Shown piece after piece: positions 12,290 to 24,261 of a DNA stretch of 64,000 bases (the first letter of the stretch is position 1; the number at the start of each line of letters is the position of its first letter). The position numbers were made by a program, and so were the translations under genes. Location of the stretch: NCBI GenBank assembly GCA_037349315.1, contig JBAIAC010000279.1, forward strand, positions 287,001-351,000, given 5' to 3'. This DNA is from Chelydra serpentina. Its lineage: Eukaryota; Chordata; Testudines; Chelydridae. The notes under the pieces are model-generated. The model did no database searches and was not told the DNA's origin. It was given only the letters and a program-made list of their open reading frames with translations.

Positions 12290-13815
12290 AAAGACAATCC
12301 GAGGAATTACACACTAGTCATCTTAACTTCTGTGCCCGGAAAGATAATGGAGCAAATAATTAAGCAATCAATTTGCAAACACCTAGAAAATAATAAGGTG
12401 ATAAATAAGTCAGCATGGATTTTTCAAGAACAAAGCATGTCAAACCAACCTGACAGCTTTATTTGACAAGGTAACAAGCCTTGTGGATGAGGGGAAGCAG
12501 TAGATGTAGCTTGACTTTAGAAAGGCTTTTGATACTGTCTCGCATGACCTTCTCATAAACAAACTAGGGAAATACAACCTAGATGGAGCTTCTATAAGGT
12601 GGGTGCATAACTAGTTGGAAAATCGTTCCCAGAGAGTAGTTATCAGTGGTTCACAGTCATGCTGGAAGGGCATAACGAGTGGGGTCCTGCAAGGATCGGT
12701 TCTGGTTCCGGTTCTGTTCAATATCTTCATCAATGATTTAGATAATAGCATAGAAAGTACACTGATAAAGTTTACACTTTATTTATTTCCACTGCTTGCA
12801 TCCGAAGAAGTGGGTATTGACCCACGAAAGCTTATGCTTCAATACCTCTGTTAGTCTATAAGGTGCCACAGGACCCTTTGTCGCTTCTACAGATCCAGAC
12901 TAACACGGCTACCCCTCTGATACTTGATAAAGTTTGCGGACGATACCAAGCTGGGAGGGGTTGCAAGTGCTTTGGAGGACAGGAATAAAATTCAAAATGA
13001 TCTGGACAAACTGGAGAAATGGTCTGAAGTAAGTAGGGATGAAATTCAATAAGGACAAATGCAAAGTGCTCCACTTAGGAAGGAACAATCAGTCGCACAC
13101 ATACAAAATGGGAAATGACTGCCTAGGAAGGAGTACTGCGGAAAGGGATCTGGGGGTCATAGTGGATCACAAGCTAAATATGAGTCAACAGTGTAACACT
13201 GTTGCAAAAAAAGCAGACATGATTCTGGGCTGTATTAACAGGAGTGTTGTAAGCAAGACACGAGAAGTAATTCTTCCGCTCTACTCCGCGCTGATTAGGC
13301 CTCACCTGGAGTATTGTGTCCAGTTCTGGGCGCCACATTTCAGGAAAGATGTGGACAAATTGGAGAAAGTCCAGAGAAGAGCAACAAAAATGTTTAAAGG
13401 GCTAGAAAACGTGACCTATGAGGGAAGATTGAAAAAATTGGGTTTCTTTAGTCTGGAGAAGAGAAAACTGAGGGGGGGACGGACATGATAACAGTTTTCA
13501 AGTACATGAAAGGTTGTTACAAGGAGGAGGGAGAAAAATTGTTCTTCTTAACCTCTGAGGATAGGACAAGAAGCAATGGGTTAAATTGCAGCCAGGGCGG
13601 GTTAGGTTGGACATTAGGAAAAACTTCCTGTCAGGGTGGGTAAGCATTGGAATAAATTGCCCAGGGAGGTTGTGGAATCTCTGTCACTGGGGATTTTTAA
13701 GAGCAGGTTGGACAAACCCCTGTCAGGGATGGTCTGGATAATACTTAGTCCTGCCTTGAGTGCAGGGGACTGGACTGGACGGCCTCTCAAGGTCCCTTCC
13801 AGTTCTGTGATTATT
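12290..13815 (+). mobile_element. CR1 LINE, 5'-truncated, interrupted
   Basis: Conceptual translation gives reverse transcriptase blocks in order: the NYT-LTSVPGKIMEQIIK region, FRKAFDTVSHDLL, a [20 protein letters not shown] motif, then after an insertion the C-terminal part from FNKDKCKVLHLG through [13 protein letters not shown] to the end. Frameshifts and stops break the frame, so it is dead. The 3' end resembles the usual CR1 terminus (CAGTTCTGTGATTA). A 151-bp element interrupts it at 12774-12924. Confidence 0.85.
12774..12924 (+). mobile_element. Short interspersed element nested in CR1
   Basis: An unrelated 151-bp sequence interrupts the CR1 frame and is flanked by an 11-bp direct repeat TGATAAAGTTT (12763-12773 and 12925-12935), a convincing target-site duplication. 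Its interior (ATCCGAAGAAGTGGGTATTG, then AGACTAACACGGCTACCCC) is a sequence I associate with a very common reptile interspersed repeat. I cannot name the family with certainty. The long flanking duplication suggests LINE-type target-primed insertion. Confidence 0.7.
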
Positions 13816-14020
13816 TCTCCCTAAATAAGCTCACAATTTTGATGCCACTTCTCCATGGAGAAGCCCACCATGATGACACCATATTTCTCCCTAAAGAAAC
13901 CACCCCCTGTTGTGGTAGGGTAGCTCTCCATAGAGAAGCTGCCCTCCCATATATCATATTGCCCCGTATAGAAGCCCACCATTAAGCTACCATATTTCCC
14001 TGTATAGAATCTCCCCAACG
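13816..14020. repeat. Degenerate ~36-bp tandem repeat, right part
   Basis: Cores near 13816, 13850, 13886, 13925, 13962 and 13997, such as TCTCCATGGAGAAGCCCAC, TCTCCATAGAGAAGC and CCCGTATAGAAGCCCACC, recur every 34-39 bp. The core is a near-palindrome. It is the continuation of the array at 12120-12288. Confidence 0.55.
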
Positions 14021-15224
14021 CATGGTTCAGCAGTGTCATGCTCAGAGGGACATAAATCTCTCGCCCTACTCAAAATATTTGCCAGAACGTTTAAAAACTT
14101 CCCTCACCCACCTTGTCTCTAATGGACAACCAGTAGCACGCTAAGTCAAACGCTAATGAAGAGCCAGTGCGGACTTCAGAAAGAAACTAACGAGAAAAAC
14201 AGCAGATCAAGGGAACCCTATCTTGATGCGCTCATCAAGGTTTATTTGAATATAGTTGGGAGACAAAGATGACACGCGGTCACCCTCCAGAGGAACCAGA
14301 CAGCAAGTTTTCTTCGTGAACAATGGGGCCTCCACCAGATTTGATTGAAAACACTGGTGAGAACTTTGGGCACGATGAGCTTCTTTAGAGGAGGTTAACC
14401 TGCTGGTTAAGTGCAGTCTCTAGAGGATGTTATTGTTTTATATGTAACCAGGGTTTCCAATATCCTCCTTCACCCGCTGTTCTTTGATTATCAAGTTATC
14501 CTTGTTTTCACTACCAATGTATCTAAGTGCTGGGGTGTTAAGCAAAGTGGTGATGCTGAACTGAATCGGACAAGGAAGCTGCTGTGTACTATTCCTTTGG
14601 GAACAGCAGGCCTGGTCATTTGGGGGTGGTCTAGTAGAACAGGGCTGGACATTATAGGGGACAAACTCCAAGGACGCAGTAGCTGGGGTGAAGCGGCTGC
14701 TAACCTGTCCATAGAAAGCCAGGCCTGTGAAGCCATGCTTGGGTTGCCAGAGAGACTAGTGATTTCAGGGAGCTGATCCACAGATAAGACTTCCGCATGC
14801 TAGCAGGTGATGGGGTGATGCCCCACAGTTCGGGGGGTGCCCCCTGGGGAGCATCACAATTACACTGAAATATATTTGCTCACATCCTGGAGTAAGTTGC
14901 ATTCACTTAGTCCAGTCACTCTCATTTGGCTCCCTCTAGCGGTGTAAGTACTGTTAGCCAGGGGAAAGCTAATTACTAGCCTGCTGGTACCTGTAAGACA
15001 TCCCTTAATTAACCAGAAGCTGAGTGGAAGCCTTACACCCACCATTCAAGGTTCTAGTGGGAGGCGAAGAAGGGAAGAAAGCTGTTATATGGAATAGGAA
15101 TATAACAGTCTTAATGGTTTATTTTAACAAGCCAAAGTGGTTTAGATTTAAACATTCCAGTACAGGGGTGAGAAGCCAACAGAAAGTGGAGCCCCACCCC
15201 CACCCCGTGGTTCAGACACCAGCC

Positions 15225-15381
15225 TAGGGCTCAGGACACCTGGGTCCAATTCCCAGCTCCGCCACTAACACCCCGTGCCTCAGTTTCCCATCTGTACAAT
15301 GGGAAGAATCTCCCACCCTGCACCACTTGCCTCTCTAGACTGTGAAGTTCTTCAAGACAGGGACAGTCTCACTGACTGTAC
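15225..15381 (+). repeat. MIR-type SINE fragment
   Basis: CAGGACACCTGGGTCCAATT, GTGCCTCAGTTTCCCATCTG and the tail GTACAGTGCCCAGCACAGTG are diagnostic of this class. It abuts the minus-strand CR1. Confidence 0.7.
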
Positions 15382-15510
15382 AGTGCCCAGCACAGTGCCA
15401 TAAGAATGGCCATACTGGGTCAGACCAAAGGTCCATCCAGCCCAGTATCCTGTCCACCAACAGTGGCCAATGCCAGGTGCCCCAGAGGGAGTGAACCTAA
15501 TAGGTAAGGA

Positions 15511-15814
15511 CAGGGCCCTAGGCGAAACTTCCTTGCACCAGCCCTGTGCCCCCCACCCCAGCTAACACCACCCCCCCTCCCCACAGCCAGCCCCCCCACG
15601 GGCCGCAGGAGCTCAGCCTCCCCACCCCCCCGCCCGGCGGCTTGCCATGGCTGCCTCCCGGCCCTGGCTGAGCAGGGAGGAAGGGGGCAGCTCGCTGCAA
15701 CTGCCTCCCGGCTCCTTGCTCAGCGGCTGAGCGGGGAGCCAGCCGCCCACCACCCCCCAAATCCTGGCGCCCTAGGCGACCGCCTAGAGTCGCCTAGTGC
15801 TAGCGCTGGCCCTG
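15511..15814. mobile_element. Non-autonomous hAT-type element 1
   Basis: A 304-bp GC-rich insert in the CR1 3' UTR. It begins CAGGGCC and ends GGCCCTG (terminal inverted repeats) and is flanked by an exact 8-bp direct repeat GGTAAGGA at 15503-15510 and 15815-15822. CAG...CTG ends with 8-bp duplications are typical of the hAT superfamily. There is no transposase frame. Confidence 0.8.
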
Positions 15815-16730
15815 GGTAAGGATCAAGTGATCTCGCTCCTCCCATCCATCACCCCGCCTCTGACAAACAGAAGCTAGGGACACCATTCCTTACCCATCCT
15901 GGCTAATAGCCGTTAATGGACTTAACCTCCATGAATTTATCCAGTTCTCTTTTAAACCCTGTTATAGTCCTCACCTTCACAGCCTCCTCAGGCAAGGAGT
16001 TCCGCAGGTTGACTGTGCGCTGTGTGAAGAAGAGCTTCCTTTTATTTGTTTTAAACCTGCTGCCCATTAATTTCATTTGGTGGCCCCTAGTTCTTATATT
16101 ATGGGAACAAGTAAATAACTTTTCCTTATTCACTTTCTCCACACCACTCATAATTGTATATACCTCTATCATATCCCCCCTTAGTCTCTTTTCCTTGCTG
16201 AAAAGTCCTAGACTCTTTAATCTCTTCTTATATGGGATCCGTTCCAAACTCCTAATCATTTTAGTTGCCCTTCTCTGAACCTTTTCTAATGCCAGTATAT
16301 CTTTTTTGAGATGAGGAGACCACATCTGTACACAGTATTCAAGATGTGGTCGTACCATGGATTTATATAAGGGCAATAAGATATTCTCCATCTTATTCTC
16401 TATCCCTTTTTTAATGATGCCTAACATCCTGTTTGCTTTTTTGACTGCCGCTGCACACTGCGTGGACGTCTTTAGAGAACTAGCCACAATGACTCCAAGA
16501 TCTCTTTCCTGATTAGTTGTAGCTAAATTAGCCCCCATCATACTGTATGCATAGTTGGGGTTCTTTTTTCCAATGTGCATTACTTTACATTTATCCACAT
16601 TAAATTGCATTTGCCATGTTGTTGCCCGATCACTTAGTTTTGTGAGATCTTTTTGAAGTTCTTCACAGTCTGCTTTGGTCTTAACTATCTTGAGCAGTTT
16701 AGTATCGTCTGCAAACTTTGCCACCTCACT

Positions 16731-16992
16731 CAGTAGCGTAGCCGGGTGGGGGAGCAGGGGGAGCAGGCGCTCCCCCTTGAGCAGAAGCGGCGCCTTTTTT
16801 TAGCAGCACTAAAACAAGGCGCCGCTTCTTTTTAAGCGCCACTTCTTGCACTCACCCGGCGGCGCTCCGGGTCTTCGGCGGCATTTTGGCGGCGGGTACC
16901 ACCAAAGACCCGGAGCGCCGCCGGGTGAGTACAGGGGGAGGCGCCTTTTATAGCGCCGCTCCCCCTGCGCTCCGGACCTGGCTGCGCTACTG
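16731..16992. mobile_element. Non-autonomous hAT-type fold-back element 2
   Basis: A 262-bp insert with terminal inverted repeats CAGTAGCGTAGCC / GGCTGCGCTACTG (one mismatch) and an 8-bp target duplication ACCTCACT at 16723-16730 and 16993-17000. Inside, 16853-16875 and 16905-16927 are a perfect 23-bp inverted repeat, and another GC-rich stem lies near 16786-16826, so the element folds into several hairpins. It interrupts the CR1 reverse transcriptase just after FADDTKLL. Confidence 0.85.
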
Positions 16993-18436
16993 ACCTCACT
17001 GTTTACCCCTTCCTCCAGCTCATTTATGAATAACTTGAATAGGATTGGTCCTAGGACTGACCCTGGGGGGGGAGCCACTAGTTACCCCTCTCCATTTACT
17101 CCCACCCTTTTAACCGGTTCTCAATCCATGAAAGGATCTTCCCTCTTATCCCATGACAACTTAGTTTACGGAAGAGGCTTTGGTGAGGGACCTTGGCAAA
17201 GGCTTTCTGGAAATTTAAGTACACTATGTCCACTGGATGCCCCTTGTCCACCTATTTGTTGACCCCTTCAAAGAACCCCAATAGATTAGTAAGACATGAT
17301 TTCCCTTTACAGAAACCATGTTGACTTTTGCCCAACAATTTATGTTCTTCTATGTGCCTGACAATTTTATTCTTTACTATTGTTTCAACTAATTTGCCCG
17401 GTACGGACGTTAGACTTACTGGTCTGTAATTGCCAGGATCACTTCTAGAGCCCTTTTTAAACATTGGTGTTACATTAGTTATCTTCCAGTCATTGGGTAC
17501 AGAAGCTGATTTAAAGGACAGGTTACAAACCCTAGTTAATAGTTCTGCAATTTCACATTTGAGTTTTCAGAACTCTTGGGTGAATGCCATCTCGTCCTGG
17601 TGACTTGTTACTGTTAAGTTTATCAATTAATTCCAAAACCGCCTCTAGTGACACTTCAATCTGTGACAATTCCTCAGATTTGTCACCTACAAAGGATGGC
17701 TCAGGTTTGGGATTCTCCCTAACATCCTCAGCCGTGACGACTAAAGCAAAGAATTCATTTAGTTTCTCCGCAATGACTTTGTCTTTCACTGCTCCTTTTG
17801 TTTCTCGATCGTCCAGGGGCCCCACTGGTTGTTTAGCAAGCTTCCTGCTTCTGATGTACTTAAAAAACATTTTGGTATTACCTTTTGAGTTTTTGGCTAG
17901 CTGTTCTTCAAACTCTTTTGGCTTGTCTTATTACATTTTTACACTTAATTTGACAGTGTTTATGCTCCTTTCTATTTACCTCACTAGGATTTGACTTCCA
18001 CTTTTTCCTCTCACTGCTTCTTTTACATGGTTGTTAAGCCATGGTGGCTCTTTAGTTCTTTGACTGTTTTTTAAATGTATACCCCAAATTAAGTGGAGCC
18101 TCTATTATGGTGTCTTTGAAAAGTGTCCTTGCAGCTTGCAGGGATTTCACTCTACTCACTGTACCTTTTAATTCTGTTTAACCAACCTCCTCATTTTTTG
18201 CATAGTTCCCTTTTCTGCAATCAAATGCCACAGGGTTGGGCTGCTAAGGTGTGGCCTTCCCCACTATCTCTGTTGGGGTCCATCAGTGCTACTGTAACAC
18301 CCAGTATTCAGGGCACAGAGCTGGTCTTGTTGTCTATAGAGGGCCTGCCCCCACCCCTTGCCAGCAGCAGGCGGAGTTACAGCAGTTCCCTGGAACAAGG
18401 ACGAGCCCCCAGGAGCCTTCACAGTGTAGAGAGCCT

Positions 18437-18442
18437 TTTATT
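18437..18442 (-). terminator. Poly(A) signal AATAAA of the unrecognised minus-strand gene
   Basis: TTTATT on the plus strand reads AATAAA on the minus strand, about 210 nt past the TAG stop at 18654. This fits the end of a short 3' UTR. Confidence 0.5.
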
Positions 18443-18653
18443 TAGGATTCCTTTGGTTACAACAACATTAACTGCAGAGGGGAGCAGGGCTGGGTGCCTG
18501 GAAGACTCATGGCCCCAACAGCTGGCTCCCAAGCACAATTCCGCCTCCAACCCCTTTGGAGACACCAGCAATTCCCATAGGGCACAAGTCCTGCCCTGCC
18601 AGGAGCAGACTCCTGTCCCCCTCCATCACCACCCCCTGCCCCACCAGCCATTC

Positions 18654-20501
18654 CTAGCAGGCCCCTTTTCCAGCCAGTGTGTGCTGTGGCTTCCTGTCAG
18701 ACTCCGGCTGCATCTGGTGCCCACGGCTGCGGCACACGGCTTCACCTGCCTTGGTCTTGCTGCCAGTGACCTTGGCCGGGGTAACCCTGGGCTGTGCAGC
18801 CGGACTTCTTGCACCCCGAGGGAAGGGCGTCACAGGGGCTCGCCCCCCAGGACTCTGCATCCCCGTCACAAGCTGGCTGAGCCCCATGGGGAAGTGGCCA
18901 GCACACAGCGCTTCTGTGCTCCTCCTGGGGCTCCTGGAAGAGAAAGTAGTGTCAGCCCTGCCCTCCCCACAGCCTGAGGGAGGGAGATTCCAGAACAGAC
19001 ACCACCTTTTCCTGCATGCATCCAGAACAGCTCCACTGTGTAATAGGCCCTATAGCACCAACAGCTACCGGAGATTCTCCTTGAGCTCAAGTGACAGGGC
19101 CTTCCGGAGCAAAGGGCTCCACGTTCTAGCCTCATGGAGGTCTGCATGGTCACACAGCATGCAGCCTAGTGGCAGCTGAGTGATCGTGAGTTTCCTTAGA
19201 TGGTCAGCTCCTTGGAGCAAGGACTGTTTGTACAGCGCCTAGCACGAAGGAGCACTGGTCCACGGCGGGGGCTGTGCCTACTAAAGAACGAATAGGCCAC
19301 TGCCATGCCAAACGGCTAGCTGCTCAGCGCAAGGTGGAGCACTGCATGCTGGGAGTCAGTTTCCCTGGGCTGTGTCTCCCTGTTCCAGGCAAGGCATCAG
19401 GGTCTATGGTATGTCAGGTCTAGTAGGAGTAGCCCATGTCCCATAGTTACCTGTGGCTTGGAGAGCTGCAGGGGCTCTTGGCAGGAGAGAAGGGGAAGGC
19501 AGGCAGGGAGCGACGCTGGCGTGAGAGGTAGCCTTTGGGCAGATCCTGGGGCAGGTCCACATCCAGGCGCTCCAGGGGCAGAGCCATCTCTGAGCAGGGA
19601 GAGGACAGGGATGCGTCAGCCCAGTAATGCTGGCCCAGGGCCACCATGGGAAAGTGCCCTACAGCTAGTGCGCTGGCACGAGCCCTGCCACCCGACTCCA
19701 CCAGCCTTTTGCTCAGACAGCTGGGCAAGCAGCACCCCCCAGGTGGGTGAAGGAAAAAGGGAGAGGCCCAAGTCACCCATGAAACTCGAGTGTCTGGGAT
19801 TCCAGACCCTCTGCACTGAGTCACAGGGAAAGGAGGCTCGCATGCGGACGCCTTGCCCCAGGCACCGGGCCCGGCCAGGGGCAGGAAAGCATGTGGTGAG
19901 CTGTGCCGGGCTGGGGCCCTGGTGAAGCCACAGGCTGATGGGAGCAACACCGCAGAGCCAGGCTGGACAGAGCATCCTGGTCATCTTCTACAGGCATTTC
20001 TATGCTGCTCCTTGGGGGTTGCCTGGGACTCAGGACACCTGGGTTCTCTTCCTGGCTCTATGATCTGGGGCAACTCACTTCACCTCTGAGCTGCTGGTTC
20101 CCTTCCCACCCTTGGTCTGCCTAGGCCGGGAGTTCTCAGGGGCAGATTCCGTCTTTGGGCCCAGATCTTGATGGGCACTTGGGGACACAGCAACCCTACG
20201 AGGTGAGGGCTGCTCATCCTCACAGGAAATACAGGATCCACTGGGCCCAGCAGGGTCAAGGCCCAGATTCCCCTCCCCTATTCCAGCCCAGTTTCCCCTC
20301 CCGCTCCCCCCTTGAGGCCCTACCACTCCGGATCCGGCTCAGCTCTGGCCCCAGCAGCTTCCCATCCAGGCTTAGCAGGACGTATTTCTCCACCTTGATC
20401 TCCGGGCTCAGCTGATCCACGGCCCGCAGGTTCGGCCGCTCCATCGCCTCCCTCGCGGCGCGGCCAGGTGCTCCGAGCGCAAAGCGTGCACCACGGTTCA
20501 T
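18654..20501 (-). CDS. Unrecognised three-exon protein-coding gene
   Basis: Three minus-strand exons join with matching phases and consensus splice sites. Exon A, 20501-20324, starts with ATG and ends AGTG/GTAGGG (phase 1). Exon B, 19589-19451, follows a pyrimidine-rich CTCTCCCTGCTCAG acceptor and ends CACAG/GTAACT (phase 2). Exon C, 18933-18654, follows TTTCTCTTCCAG and ends in TAG. The total is 597 nt, 198 residues. The protein is basic and rich in Pro, Ser and Arg. A conserved-looking first part contains SPEIKVEKYVLLSLDGKLLG and LERLDVDLPQDLPKGYLSRQ, followed by a low-complexity tail with SPAK, SPCSSP and TPAK motifs that could be proline-directed kinase sites. No signal peptide or membrane segment is visible. 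A poly(A) signal lies at 18442-18437. The first ATG could be further upstream (20561) in the same frame. I do not recognise the family. Confidence 0.7.
20010..20100 (+). repeat. MIR-type SINE fragment in an intron of the unrecognised gene
   Basis: GGACTCAGGACACCTGGGTT and GGGGCAACTCACTTCACCTC match the MIR core. It lies between exons A and B of the minus-strand gene. Confidence 0.6.
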
Positions 20502-20601
20502 CTTTGGCTTGGAGAGAGAGCGGGAGGGTAGCATGGGCCGGCACAACTCCCCTGAGATCATATCACCACCCTCAGGTAGAACCAGTAGCTGGTGCCCTTC
20601 A

Positions 20602-23600
20602 AAACACTCCAGGGAGAAGGTCTATGAGCTGGCATGCGAGTGGGGGTGACCAGCCTGGAGCAGGCTGCATGTGTTGGGTCTTTTGCTCTTTACCCAGCAC
20701 CGACCTCATATGCAGAAGCCACACAGACACCATTGGGACCCGACTACCCATGTTTATGGAGATACAGGGCCGGGCTATGTACATCCTCCTGCACCAGCTG
20801 GCCTGGGAAAACCCCTAAAACACAGTGAGCACCACTAGTGGGCTCACAAGCTATTTAAAGGGACATTTTCCTAATCCTATGTGGCACCCAGACCCACACG
20901 AGCAGTGGCAAGCTCTTTGAGCTCAGGCTTTCAGATCCAGAGATCACAGGTTTGATCCCTGCTGCCACCCACCCAGGGACAACACCAACATTACACCCAC
21001 CCCATCGGTGGGAACCCCTTGTGGTTATCCTGCTGCTTTCTGGGCTACACCAGGCCTTCAGGATGGCATGCAGCCTCCAGGGCAATTGGTTTCCAGCCCT
21101 ACCCAAGTGCTCCAGAAGCGACGCATGGGGCTAGCTACCTACACAGCCTGAAGAGGCGTATGTGCACATCACTCCCCACCCCCGCCCCCCTGCCGCCGAG
21201 GCTCAGACAGTGATCAGGGCCCCCTCATGCCACACCCTGCCCCAACAAGCTCAGTCTACCTAGGGCTATCCCCACTGGAGCGGACCGAGACCCACAGAGG
21301 CTCCACGACTTGCCCACAGTCACAGGGAGTCAGTGGCAGAGCTGGGATTAGAACTCAGATCTCCAGTGTCCCAGTCATCACCCCCCACCCACCTTGCGTT
21401 CTGGCAGCTTCGCTCCCTAATTGCTCGGTCCTTGCAGAAAAGCAGCTCAGGGTTTCTGGGCTGAGCTCTCTCCCCCTCTGCATACTCAGCAGGACTTTGA
21501 TAACCCTGCAGAGCAGAGCCGAGCCTCCACCGGTGCTATGTGCTCACCCCCCCCCCCCTTTGCCCAGCAGCCGCAGAACTGCAGGTGCTACGATCCTGGC
21601 CAGATTGTACTTGGTTTGTATTTCACACCAGCTCAGTTCAATACAGACACACGGCAGCTTTCCTCTGCCCTGCACCTGCCAGACAAGGTCAGGCCGTTGG
21701 TCCAGCTAGCCTCACATCCTGCCTTTGGCACGCGCTGCCTGAGATTGTCTCCTTCCACAGAGCAGGTAGCCCTGCTTCCTGCCAATACGACATATTCAAC
21801 GCTGCAGAGCTGACTAGGAGCATAATGGAGCGAACCAACTGTGCAGCACTGGAGATGGAGAAGACTCATTTCCCCATCGTCACCTGAGGGACCGTGATGC
21901 CCCACACAGTGGGCGATTTAACCCACTCATCAGCCAGAGTCCACAGTTTCACTTGAAAAAAAACGCACCACTTTGGCAGAGACCGAATTGCTGTGCGGGG
22001 GAGAACACAGTGTTCCAAAAGGACAAGAAAAAACATTGATTTTTTTGGCTTGCAGCTGCAGAGAGGTATTACCGGAGCTGAACGGGCAGAATGATTGAAC
22101 TGGAGAGGTGACAAGGGAGCCCATGAAAATAAGTGATGTGCCAGCAGCAGCTAATGCCTTCTCTCTTTTCCCCACCTCTGGCTTTCTGGGTAGAACTAAT
22201 TAAATCCCTCACCAGATTAAATCTATTACCCAGATTTCTAGCTGGCTGTTTGCTACAGAGACAGCCCTCGATTGGTTTCCATTCAGGAGCACACGCAGGG
22301 GAGCTCAGGCCAGTAAGTGGGCCAGGCTTCTCCTACGGATTCTTGCTGCACTCGACACTGCGCCCTGCTAGGAAACCATTTGTGAAGGGCCAGGGCTCTG
22401 CCTGCAAAGAAGGATGATCTCATGCTTGAAGTGCTGGGCTGGAACTCTGGCAATAGGGGTTTGATTCCTGGTTCTGCTACAGACTCCCTGGAGCACCTCA
22501 CAGCAGCTGGGTGCCTCAGTTTCCCCCATCTGTGAAGTGGGCGTGATGATGGCTCCTTGTTTAGTCAGGCTCTAAGACTCCATCTCTCATTAGGTATCAG
22601 TGTAGCACCCAGGACCCTCGAGCATACAGAGGCAGCACATTCTTTCCATAACCTCCCTAGAAATGCTTCCACCCACCCACCCAAAGCACTGCCAGTTGGA
22701 ACCTTTGTTCTGTAGCTATGGAGTCTGGGCATGTCCGGGGTGGTGGGAGACAGGTGCTGGATTTATCTCCTTTCAGGCCCACAGCCTCTCTGGCGACAGG
22801 ACAGATGCAGCATGAACCGAGCTTGGACCCCCCTGCGTAACACCCAGCCCCCTTTGCTTGCAAAGCGTGTCTGTCCAGAGGTTTGCTACTCACACCACAA
22901 CCAGGCCAGCAGGCAGAGCCCACCCCAAGACACCTTTGCCTTTACTGTCCAGTCCCCTGTATTACCACATATTTCTATTGCAGCAGCACCTCGGAGCACC
23001 AGCTGCAGACCTGGCCTCCGTTGTGCTAGGCACTGTACCAACACAAATCAACAAGCCAGTACTTTTCAATGAACAAGGAAAGACACCTAGGAGCTGTCAG
23101 ATCGGCTCAGCCCCAGCTCCATGGAGCTCACGAACCAGTCTCCAACAGCTGCCAGAGCTAGCTGCTGCGAAGGAAAATCCATGAGGATTTAGAGCCCCCC
23201 TGAAAACCTTCACAAAAAGATATGGACTAGAAGGACTCCAGAGAGCCCTGCTAAAGTCATCCAATACTCAATGCTTCCAGGACACCCTAGGACAATAAAC
23301 ATCACTGTTTAATTATACAGCACTTGGAAGTGCATTTCCTCTTATCCATCTTGAATTTGCCACTTTTCCTTTTAATTGTCCCCTTGCTCTTGTGTTACCA
23401 GAGGAGAAGAATAGAAACTGGCAGGCTTTTTCCAATACCCACCCTTATTATACGTGCTTTGTGCTTGCTCTCACCACCTCCTGATCTAGGGGAGCACAGA
23501 GACCATGCCACACACCCCTCACTGCAGGGCCAGAATACCTTGCAAGGTTAAGGAAGAGCACTAGCCTCCCTACCACAGCAATCATACCTAACACACCCAG

Positions 23601-24261
23601 CCATCTCCCCAAGAAGAGATTAGAGGCAGACATCAATTATCCCTCATTGCAAGGGCTGCTACAAGTTTTAGTGCCATAGTTAGCGGCAATCGACACAAAA
23701 TGGGCCTCCTCTTACACCCAGCATTGAATGTTATTTCACAGCAGGAATAAAACCCCATAACTCCAGGGCTGTAGAAAAACACCCCAACTCCAACCCTACC
23801 ACATCGTAAGCCCCCTACCTGACTAATATTCCTGCACTCCTCTTTGGGGCATAGTAGAGCCTACAGAGAAGCCTCGGCAGATCAAGCATGACCCAAGGTA
23901 AGCTAAAATAAAATAAAACAAAACCTTGCTTGCTTACTTACTTACCCCCTATCTATTTTCCCTTGACACCTGCCTGACAGATCCCTGCAGCTGCCACTCC
24001 TGGCCCTATATACTAGGAGCCTTGAGGCCCTCACTCAGCAACCTGACTCCTCACACCTGACCCTTGCCACACCTAATTCAATCTGCCCCTTATTAGTCCT
24101 GTCTTCCTCCCCCACCCCCATCCAATCCCAGCTTCTTTCTCATAAGGTTTAGGCAGGTGATTTCTCTGTAAATCAGCATCTTGCTCTTTTGGGGGGGCTG
24201 ACACAGGGGCACTGGGCTCTAGGCTATAAGGGGGCTTGGATGCTCAGGGGGAAACAAGAGT
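20602..24261. other. Intergenic region, no gene seen
   Basis: No open frame here has splice sites or a recognisable product. It holds old MIR-type fragments (near 21275-21375 on the minus strand and 22430-22620 on the plus strand), poly-C tracts and otherwise unassigned sequence. Confidence 0.5.

Larger units (their letters stand above)
15382..18285 (-). mobile_element. CR1 LINE, near full RT region, with two nested hAT elements
   Basis: On the minus strand the reverse transcriptase can be followed from a linker region (17553-17870, with NKSPGRDGIHPRVLK) through YRPVSLTSVPGKLVETIV (17252-17464) to the FADDTKLL block and C-terminus (15903-16724). The 3' UTR continues to about 15382. Homology to LINE text seems to run rightward to about 18285. 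Frameshifts and two DNA-transposon insertions (15511-15814 and 16731-16992) inactivate it. It belongs to the same subfamily as the copy at 41.7 kb, judged by shared 3' sequence. Confidence 0.85.

Noticed and set aside
15903..16724. Host gene encoding a reverse-transcriptase-like protein (273 codons)
   Set aside because: It is the C-terminal part of a CR1 LINE with further broken segments upstream and a typical 3' UTR; no sign of domestication.
20075..20326. Additional coding exon of the unrecognised gene (frame with EDEQPSPRRVAVSPSAHQDL)
   Set aside because: It has a possible donor (GAAGTGAGT) but no acceptor gives the right phase for joining to exon A, and exon A joins directly to exon B in phase. 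It could be an alternative exon, but I cannot support it.
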